NCBI GenBank assembly: GCA_910579335.1
Contig: CAJTUQ010000082.1
Coordinates: 1 to 12,558, forward strand
Source of the DNA: an uncultured Dorea sp.
Lineage (GTDB): Bacteria; Bacillota; Clostridia; Lachnospirales; Lachnospiraceae
Direction of reading: 5' to 3'
DNA length: 12,558 nt
Shown: one piece after another, positions 1 to 3,520 of the stretch
Position numbering within the stretch: position 1 is the stretch's first letter
Layout: every line of letters starts with the position of its first letter
Translations under genes and position numbers: made by a program
Notes under the pieces: generated by a model
The model's database searches: none
Seen by the model: only the letters and a program-made list of their open reading frames with translations
Told to the model about the DNA's origin: nothing

Positions 1-356
1 TATTCAAGAAAAGTAGTAAGTAGAAGTTTGGAGTCTTCATCACAAAAAAGCAAGGCTGTTTGTAAGGAGGATTGCAGTGCTTCATAATCACTCGAATAGC
101 CTTTTCTCATAGAGTATACTCCGGCATCATGTAAAAAATTAGCAAAAGCAGTTTTTTTATCAGAATAGTAGATATCAAGTTGCTTTACCGCCATCTGCTG
201 TTGCAAATCGAGTTGACGCATATATTCATCGTGTTCAAGTTCGAGTTTTCGCATTTTCTCTTGATGCTTGTTATTAATCTTTGCAACGAAAATGGGGGAT
301 AAAAAGGAGCTGACAGCAATAATTGCAGTAATCGTCCAAGTTATTTCAATAGTCAT
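1..356 (-). CDS. Membrane-anchored coiled-coil protein, partial (C-terminus off the left edge)
   Basis: The minus strand is open from the ATG at 356-354 to the left edge, giving 118 residues with no stop. The start MTIEITWTITAIIAVSSFL is a single hydrophobic segment (about residues 5-25), followed by a charged, probably coiled-coil stretch (about 27-60, rich in K, E, Q and L) and then a mixed helical domain. This suggests a protein anchored in the membrane by its N-terminus with the rest in the cytoplasm. An AAAGGATG ribosome binding site precedes the start, and an extended -10 promoter lies at 390-398. It is transcribed away from the rightward operon. I do not recognise a function. Similar short anchored proteins occur in Lachnospiraceae prophages, which is recollection only. 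The open plus-strand frame opposite it looks like a shadow. Confidence 0.72.
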   Translation of the reverse strand, partial: MTIEITWTITAIIAVSSFLSPIFVAKINNKHQEKMRKLELEHDEYMRQLDLQQQMAVKQLDIYYSDKKTAFANFLHDAGVYSMRKGYSSDYEALQSSLQTALLFCDEDSKLLLTTFLE

Positions 357-389
357 GGTTTTAACATCCTTTCATTATTTGATAGGAAG

Positions 390-398
390 ATTATACCA
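390..398 (-). promoter_or_regulatory. Extended -10 promoter for the leftward gene
   Basis: On the minus strand the sequence reads TGGTATAAT (398 to 390), a perfect extended -10 element (TGnTATAAT). No good -35 box is visible 16-18 bases upstream, which is tolerated in extended -10 promoters. Transcription would start near 383 and give a leader of about 27 bases containing the ribosome binding site of the gene that starts at 356. Confidence 0.6.
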
Positions 399-504
399 GA
401 TGTTTTTAGCGAAAGAAAGTGTTCTGATGCTGGTAAAGGGACTTAAGCTAAGGATTGAAAGTGAAGTACCAAAAGCGGCAGCAGGATAGGAGGTGTGAAG
501 CAAA

Positions 505-639
505 ATGATTAACAGGATTCGATTCGGTAATGGTGTGGAAGTATCAGGAGCGAATAAATTATTGCAGAAACAGAGGCTTTCATTCTATGCGAAAGGCTAT
601 AAAAACATCCGCAAGGTACAAAAGCGTAGAGAAAAGTAA
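505..639 (+). CDS. Small basic protein, 44 aa
   Basis: An ATG at 505 follows a textbook AGGAGGTG site with 9-bp spacing, and the frame closes with TAA at 637-639. The product is strongly basic, ending in a K/R-rich tail (KVQKRREK) after a mixed N-terminal half, so binding to nucleic acid is possible but unproven. It is too short for most gene callers. It is the first clear member of the rightward series of small genes. The function is unknown. The call rests on the ribosome binding site and the biased composition. Confidence 0.55.
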   Translation: MINRIRFGNGVEVSGANKLLQKQRLSFYAKGYKNIRKVQKRREK

Positions 640-686
640 TCAACAAGTACAAACAGTCATTCATACATTTTAGAGAGGTGGTGCAT

Positions 687-794
687 GTGTTTGAAAATGA
701 AGTAAATATGGAAAAAATCATACAGGTGCTCATCTCCTTATTGGAGGAGCAGGAAGGAGCAGAGATTCCACATACTTTAGAAAAAACCGCCTGA
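687..794 (+). CDS. Small hypothetical protein, 35 aa, GTG start
   Basis: A GTG at 687 lies seven bases after AGAGGTG. The frame ends with TGA at 792-794. The peptide has an amphipathic or hydrophobic helix (MEKIIQVLISLLEEQEG) and resembles short helical ORFs common in Clostridiales mobile elements. The stop codon is exactly the loop of a GC-rich hairpin at 786-800. A GTG at 681 would add only two residues. The function is unknown. Confidence 0.45.
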   Translation: MFENEVNMEKIIQVLISLLEEQEGAEIPHTLEKTA

Positions 795-800
795 GGCGGT
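780..800 (-). terminator. Rho-independent terminator acting on the minus strand
   Basis: ACCGCC-TGA-GGCGGT (786-800) is a 6-bp GC-rich stem with a 3-base loop. Read on the minus strand it is followed by six T residues, so it is a good intrinsic terminator for leftward transcription. Read rightward it is followed by AAAAGGAGG, the next gene's ribosome binding site, so it should not terminate the operon. No leftward gene is apparent just to its right. Confidence 0.5.
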
Positions 801-816
801 AAAAGGAGGACGAGCC

Positions 817-957
817 TTGAAAACGGATAAAATCAGGCAGGCGCAGCGGCGTCTGAACAGGAGAATGAAGCGGGCGCTCGTATCCGCATTCGTGATAGGC
901 GCAGCGCTTGGAGCAGCGGCATGCGGAATCATATTTCAGGTAATCAGGATGATATAG
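817..957 (+). CDS. Small single-pass membrane protein, 46 aa, TTG start
   Basis: A TTG at 817 sits six bases after AAAAGGAGG, and the frame ends with TAG at 955-957. The basic N-terminus (about residues 1-20, many R, K and Q) is followed by one hydrophobic helix of Ala, Gly, Val and Ile (about 21-45). This predicts an inner-membrane peptide with its N-terminus in the cytoplasm by the positive-inside rule. An internal ATG at 865 would give only 30 residues, and the well-placed ribosome binding site favours TTG. Such peptides are common in phages, but no specific function can be read. Confidence 0.5.
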   Translation: MKTDKIRQAQRRLNRRMKRALVSAFVIGAALGAAACGIIFQVIRMI

Positions 958-968
958 GAGGCAAAAGA

Positions 969-1166
969 ATGTCAAGAATGAAAGCGCTGAAAGAGAGGGC
1001 GGACGAGTATGCCAAAGAGCACAGGGAAGCCTTCGAAAGCTGGACGCATGGAGAAATAATAAGTGCGTGGCTGCATGAAGGCAATCCGGACGTTGTCTGC
1101 ATCCGGTACGAGGACGGACGGTACTGGCATTACAAGGAGACGCCGGAGGGACTTCGATGGTGGTAG
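969..1166 (+). CDS. Hypothetical protein, 65 aa
   Basis: The frame is open from 921, but I choose the ATG at 969 because AGGAGG lies eight bases upstream; the earlier start falls inside the preceding gene. The product starts MSRMKALKERADEYAKEH and is an N-terminal amphipathic helix followed by a compact C-terminal part rich in W and Y (YEDGRYWHYKETPEGLRWW). No family is recognised. It is followed within six bases by the large hairpin at 1172-1209. Confidence 0.6.
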   Translation: MSRMKALKERADEYAKEHREAFESWTHGEIISAWLHEGNPDVVCIRYEDGRYWHYKETPEGLRWW

Positions 1167-1171
1167 GAAAA

Positions 1172-1209
1172 GAGCGCTTACATATTGTCCGGAAGGACAG
1201 TAAGCGCTC
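1172..1209. repeat. Perfect 10-bp inverted repeat with nested GNRA-capped hairpin; candidate origin or structured RNA
   Basis: GAGCGCTTAC (1172-1181) pairs perfectly with GTAAGCGCTC (1200-1209). Between them lie a one-sided ATAT bulge (1182-1185) and an inner TGTCC/GGACA stem (1186-1190, 1195-1199) closed by GGAA, a GNRA-type tetraloop. There is no following T tract, so it is not an ordinary terminator. It lies about 380 bases upstream of a replication initiator of the HUH class, whose nick sites are often presented in hairpins. A double-strand origin is therefore possible, but so is a structured RNA element or a transcription factor site. Confidence 0.5.
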
Positions 1210-1256
1210 ACATAATCAAGCAACTTAATTGTAACAGAGAAAAGGAGGAACGTCAA

Positions 1257-1421
1257 ATGGCAAAATACTGGACATGCCCCTACTGCGAGGCGCACCTGGA
1301 CCACGGGGAGCGCTGCAGCTGCAGGGAGGGGAAAAAGGAGGACGGCGCAGAAGGCGCCCCTTCCGGGAAGGCTTTGCAGGATGCCTCCGGCGGAATCCGG
1401 GGCGCGCAGCCGGCCGCATAG
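1257..1421 (+). CDS. Small zinc-ribbon-like protein, 54 aa
   Basis: The ATG at 1257 has AAAGGAGG eight bases upstream; the same frame is open from 1185, but that start has no ribosome binding site and lies in the hairpin. The N-terminus MAKYWTCPYCEAHLDHGERCSC carries CPYC (residues 7-10) and CSC (20-22), a probable zinc knuckle. The remaining 30 residues are Gly/Ala-rich and probably disordered. Similar tiny zinc-ribbon proteins are frequent in Clostridiales mobile elements. The exact role is unknown. The rep attenuator begins directly after its stop. Confidence 0.6.
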   Translation: MAKYWTCPYCEAHLDHGERCSCREGKKEDGAEGAPSGKALQDASGGIRGAQPAA

Positions 1422-1424
1422 ACG

Positions 1425-1456
1425 AAAAATAAGCACACCCACGGCAATAGGTGTGC
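1425..1456 (-). terminator. Terminator of the antisense RNA
   Basis: On the minus strand GCACACC (1456-1450), a 10-base loop and GGTGTGC (1439-1433) form a perfect 7-bp stem followed by TTATTTTT (1432-1425). This is a normal intrinsic terminator placed about 60 bases after the predicted antisense start. Confidence 0.65.
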
Positions 1457-1492
1457 CGGTGGCCTTCCGCCACCACAGACAAAATATCTTAC
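1425..1492 (-). ncRNA. Candidate antisense RNA controlling rep (copy-control type, about 68 nt)
   Basis: A near-consensus minus-strand promoter (1499-1527) would start RNA near 1492. An intrinsic terminator on the same strand ends it near 1425. The predicted RNA has an unstructured 5' end, a stem GGTGGC-GGAAG-GCCACC (1474 to 1458), and the terminator stem GGCACACC/GGTGTGCT-type at 1456 to 1433. It is fully complementary to the leader of rep and covers segments 1 and 2 of the attenuator there. The size, two-hairpin shape and position match the antisense RNAs that repress Rep synthesis in Gram-positive plasmids such as pT181 and pIP501 (known mechanism). That it does so here is inference. Confidence 0.65.
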
Positions 1493-1498
1493 ATATAA

Positions 1499-1527
1499 AG
1501 TATACCATCTGTGGGGCGGAAAGTCAA
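1499..1527 (-). promoter_or_regulatory. Promoter of the antisense RNA (TTGACT-17-TATACT, extended -10)
   Basis: Read on the minus strand: TTGACT (1527-1522), a spacer of exactly 17 bases, then TATACT (1504-1499) preceded by TGG. Each box matches the housekeeping sigma consensus at five of six positions, and the extended -10 TG is present. It is one of the best sigma-A promoters in the window, yet no protein gene lies downstream on that strand. Its spacer overlaps the sense-strand antiterminator segment. Confidence 0.75.
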
Positions 1528-1554
1528 GGAAATACGGGTTTTCCGCCCGTTTTT
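1514..1554 (+). terminator. Conditional terminator upstream of rep
   Basis: GGGCGGAAA (1514-1522) pairs perfectly with TTTCCGCCC (1540-1548) across a 17-base loop and is followed by GTTTTT. It ends 37 bases before the rep start codon, with no clear promoter in between, so rep expression should require read-through. This supports an attenuator role rather than a simple end-of-operon signal. Confidence 0.7.
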
Positions 1555-1590
1555 ATCACTTGTTAAGAATATTAAAGATAGGACAGGAAG

Positions 1591-2337
1591 ATGGCAGAAC
1601 GGTATAAGAGATACAGAAGGCTCATCTATTCCTTCCGGCATTCCATTGAAATATATGAATACCTTGACGGGAGGTACGGGGCGCCGGGGGAGAAGAGGGG
1701 AAAGAGGAAGGGGGCCTCCCCCGAACAGGTAAAAAAGAGGAACCAGTGGAACCGGGAACGGAAAGCGAGACACAAGTTAAAGACGTGGTTCCGTGAAAAC
1801 GACTACCTCGTACTCCTGACGTACAGACGGGACGCAAGGCCTGCGGACATGAAAGCGGCGAAGTCGGACTTTGCGAGAGCGCTCCGGATCATAAGGGAGG
1901 AATATGGGAAGAGGGGATACAAGACGAGGTGGATGAGAAACATCGAGGTCGGGCCGAGGGGAGCGTGGCACGTCCACCTGGTCCTCAACCGAATCCCCGA
2001 CACGGATTTGATAATCAAAAGGGCATGGCCGCACGGGGGAGCGACTTTTAAGCACCTGTACGAGGAGGGCGGCTTTGCAAAGCTGGCCGGATACATAACG
2101 AAGACCCCGGAGACGGCAGGCAGGTACGGAGAAAGCTTAGTGGAAACAAGCTATTCGGCGTCAAGAAACCTTCCGGTGAAGGAGCCGAAAAAAAAGAAGC
2201 TGATGCGCTGGCCGAAGAAGCCGGGAGAACGGGAAGGGTTCTATTTGGACAAGGAAAGCTTCCATGAAGGGACCAACCCGGCCACCGGATGCAGGTATCG
2301 GTATTACACGCTGGTCCGCATCAACAGGAGTATTTAA
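1591..2337 (+). CDS. HUH-endonuclease replication initiator (rolling-circle Rep, ORF2/G2P-like), 248 aa
   Basis: Rep proteins of this class nick one DNA strand at an origin through a catalytic tyrosine and stay bound to the 5' end while replication or transfer proceeds. The three usual motifs are in order: motif I around residues 72-79 (YLVLLTYR), the HUH metal site W-H127-V-H129-LVLNR, and a Y168-I-T-K171 segment with the likely nucleophile Tyr168. The flanks are very basic, as expected for DNA binding. The ATG at 1591 has AGGACAGGAAG just upstream; an in-frame upstream start would fall in the attenuator. Length is normal for single-domain Reps of phage or mobile-element type, and no helicase domain is fused. 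A relaxase role is the main alternative, but the compact size and lack of MobA features favour Rep. Confidence 0.8.
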   Translation: MAERYKRYRRLIYSFRHSIEIYEYLDGRYGAPGEKRGKRKGASPEQVKKRNQWNRERKARHKLKTWFRENDYLVLLTYRRDARPADMKAAKSDFARALRIIREEYGKRGYKTRWMRNIEVGPRGAWHVHLVLNRIPDTDLIIKRAWPHGGATFKHLYEEGGFAKLAGYITKTPETAGRYGESLVETSYSASRNLPVKEPKKKKLMRWPKKPGEREGFYLDKESFHEGTNPATGCRYRYYTLVRINRSI

Positions 2338-2338
2338 A

Positions 2339-2398
2339 ATGCGGGAAAAGCAGGAAGAGGCGAAAAGGCGGCCCGGAAGAAGGGACGGGAAAAAGTAA
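2339..2398 (+). CDS. Possible 19-aa highly basic peptide overlapping the rep end region
   Basis: An ATG at 2339, one base after the rep stop, has AGGAG (2326-2330) eight bases upstream inside rep. It encodes MREKQEEAKRRPGRRDGKK, extremely charged. It could be a translationally coupled leader peptide or chance. No homology is recognised. Confidence 0.25.
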   Translation: MREKQEEAKRRPGRRDGKK

Positions 2399-2399
2399 G

Positions 2400-2433
2400 A
2401 AACGCTGATTTTGCTAAATGCGGAGGGCATTTT
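2400..2433 (+). repeat. 34-bp direct repeat, copy 1
   Basis: The unit has AAACGC, eight variable bases, then CTAAATGCGGAGGGCATTTT. The last 20 bases are identical to copy 2 at 2484-2503; the eight-base middle differs at four positions. Within the unit AAATGC and GCATTT form a 6-bp stem that displays a GGAGG Shine-Dalgarno sequence in its loop. Confidence 0.75.
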
Positions 2434-2436
2434 CAC

Positions 2437-2487
2437 ATGGAAAGAGAAAAAAGGTGGAAAAAACGTAAAAAACGCCGTATTTACTAA
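2437..2487 (+). CDS. Possible 16-aa Lys/Arg-rich leader peptide between the repeats
   Basis: An ATG at 2437 lies nine bases after the GGAGGG of repeat copy 1. The frame MEREKRWKKRKKRRIY ends with a TAA that lies inside repeat copy 2, so a ribosome finishing it would sit on the hairpin that displays the next Shine-Dalgarno sequence. It looks like a coupling or leader peptide, but sixteen residues cannot be validated by sequence alone. Confidence 0.3.
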   Translation: MEREKRWKKRKKRRIY

Positions 2488-2503
2488 ATGCGGAGGGCAT
2501 TTT
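2470..2503 (+). repeat. 34-bp direct repeat, copy 2
   Basis: Second copy, starting exactly 70 bases after copy 1, with a perfect 20-base 3' half. It carries the same AAATGC-GGAGG-GCATTT mini-hairpin. It lies 17 bases before the ATG of the PcfK-like gene, which has its own AAGGAGG site immediately after the repeat. Two copies are too few to be called iterons with confidence. Confidence 0.75.
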
Positions 2504-2519
2504 TAAGGAGGATGGAAAG

Positions 2520-2969
2520 ATGTACGGGATATTTGGAAATTTTGACAGCGTGGAAGAACTGAACGCATGCGCCGAGGGGCTCAAGGCGTCCGGGGACGGC
2601 GAAAAGCTCCGGGAGCTTGCAAAAGAAAACGGGATACCGGAGGTTTTCGCAGAGGACTACCTGAACGGGGCGTCAGAGGAGTTCACGGACTGGATGAACG
2701 CGGCAATCGGGAAGCTGGAGGCGGAGGCCGCGGCGCACAAGGACAGGTACGTGCCGGCGGGCGCCGTGGCGGACTACCTGAAAACCTTGTGCATGGAGGA
2801 GCGGTTCGCCCGCCGTGTGCGGCGCCGCACGAAAAGCATGGAGGGATGCATGGAATACATCGAGAAGAGGACAGGGGAGCTGGTGAAAAAGGGCGTCATG
2901 CACGTGCCGGATTTAACCTGCTTCCACTGGGGACGGGACTATTTTCTGGAAGAAGGTGAAGGAAAATGA
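2520..2969 (+). CDS. PcfK-like protein, 149 aa (family overlapping AcrIIA9-type Cas9 inhibitors)
   Basis: The ATG at 2520 follows AAGGAGG. The N-terminal 50 residues (FGNFDSVEELNACAEGLK, then an LAKENGI-type block) match a theme I associate with small mobile-element proteins. The C-terminal half (about 82-145) has the PcfK-type pattern: helix with DYLK, then FARRVRRRTKSMEGCMEYI, a short polar stretch and a closing W/Y-rich DYF segment. PcfK was named on an enterococcal conjugative plasmid beside PcfJ; here PcfJ lies two genes downstream, which supports the call. Some PcfK-domain proteins are annotated as AcrIIA9-like inhibitors of Cas9. Such activity is a hypothesis here. The stop overlaps the next start (ATGA). 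Confidence 0.55.
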   Translation: MYGIFGNFDSVEELNACAEGLKASGDGEKLRELAKENGIPEVFAEDYLNGASEEFTDWMNAAIGKLEAEAAAHKDRYVPAGAVADYLKTLCMEERFARRVRRRTKSMEGCMEYIEKRTGELVKKGVMHVPDLTCFHWGRDYFLEEGEGK

Positions 2970-3520
2970 TTATGGCTTACAAGGGATTTGAAAAGGACCT
3001 CTCCTGCACGTCGGGAGGAAACCGGTACCAGTACAGGGAAGGCGTCTGGAACGAGGAAAACACGGCCAAGTGCGCCAGTGCAGGGTTCCACTGTGCGGAG
3101 AACCCTCTGGACTGCCTGGACTATTACCCGGACATGGAGAACTCGGCCTATTGTATCGTGCTGGCGGACGGGGACGTCAACGAGGACGGGGTGGGCAGCA
3201 GGATGTCCTGTACCCGGATGAAGCTTGTGAAGGAACTTTCGCTGAGCGAGTTTGTCATGCACAGCTTAAACTATATCTTCCGCCATCCGTACCGCAGCGA
3301 CAACAGACGGGTGAAAAAGGACAGGGGAGAAGCGGGGAGAGGCTTCGTCATCGTCAGGGGGAAGGAGCCGGCAGCGAAAGGGGAACTGGGAGCGATCCTT
3401 GCGTTCGCAAAGGAGGAGCCGGAAAGAAGGGACATCTTTGAACTTGGCATGTATGAGGTGGACGGCAGGGAAATTCTTCCGGGCACATGGTACGACATCA
3501 ACGGGAGGGCAGCGGAATGA
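2966..3520 (+). CDS. DUF7666-like hypothetical protein, 184 aa
   Basis: Translation starts at ATG 2966, overlapping the previous stop by four bases, with GAAGGTGAAGG upstream; ATG 2972 is an alternative. The N-terminus AYKGFEKDLSC, a Y/G-rich strand and the signature GFHCAENPLDCLDYY (about residues 40-54) are typical of the family. A block AYCIVLADGDVNEDG and a C-terminal PGTWYDINGR close the fold. The first third resembles a small beta-rich domain widespread in phages and mobile elements of Firmicutes and Bacteroidetes. No catalytic motif or biochemical role is known to me. It is coupled to both the PcfK-like and PcfJ-like genes. Confidence 0.65.
   Translation: MIMAYKGFEKDLSCTSGGNRYQYREGVWNEENTAKCASAGFHCAENPLDCLDYYPDMENSAYCIVLADGDVNEDGVGSRMSCTRMKLVKELSLSEFVMHSLNYIFRHPYRSDNRRVKKDRGEAGRGFVIVRGKEPAAKGELGAILAFAKEEPERRDIFELGMYEVDGREILPGTWYDINGRAAE

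Larger units (their letters stand above)
1433..1554 (+). promoter_or_regulatory. rep leader attenuator with mutually exclusive antiterminator and terminator helices
   Basis: Four sense-strand segments are visible. Segment 1 (GGTGGC, 1458-1463) pairs with part of segment 2 (GCCACC, 1469-1474). Segment 2 as a whole (1465-1479) can instead pair with segment 3 (1508-1521) over 14 base pairs, with only A1472 bulged. Segment 3 also holds the 5' arm of the terminator (1514-1522), which pairs with segment 4 (1540-1548). So 2:3 pairing prevents terminator formation, while blocking segment 2 permits it. The antisense RNA covers segments 1 and 2 but not 3, exactly as required to cause premature termination. 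This is the logic of pT181/pIP501-type rep attenuation. Confidence 0.65.

Noticed and set aside
268..489. Open plus-strand frame (73 codons, TTG start)
   Set aside because: It overlaps the better-supported leftward gene and its promoter, starts at a TTG without a ribosome binding site, and its early part is the complement of the coding membrane segment.
1185..1216. TTGTCC and CATAAT as a sense promoter for the rep leader
   Set aside because: Spacing is 20 bases and the -35 lies in the hairpin stem; not convincing, so the source of the rep leader transcript remains open.
972..1508. Long minus-strand frame of 178 codons
   Set aside because: No ribosome binding site; it lies opposite two plus genes with strong sites and crosses the attenuator hairpins; composition is that of a shadow frame.
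2400..2503. CRISPR array
   Set aside because: Only two repeat copies, with an imperfect 5' half, and the interval is filled by a micro-ORF; no array structure or cas genes.
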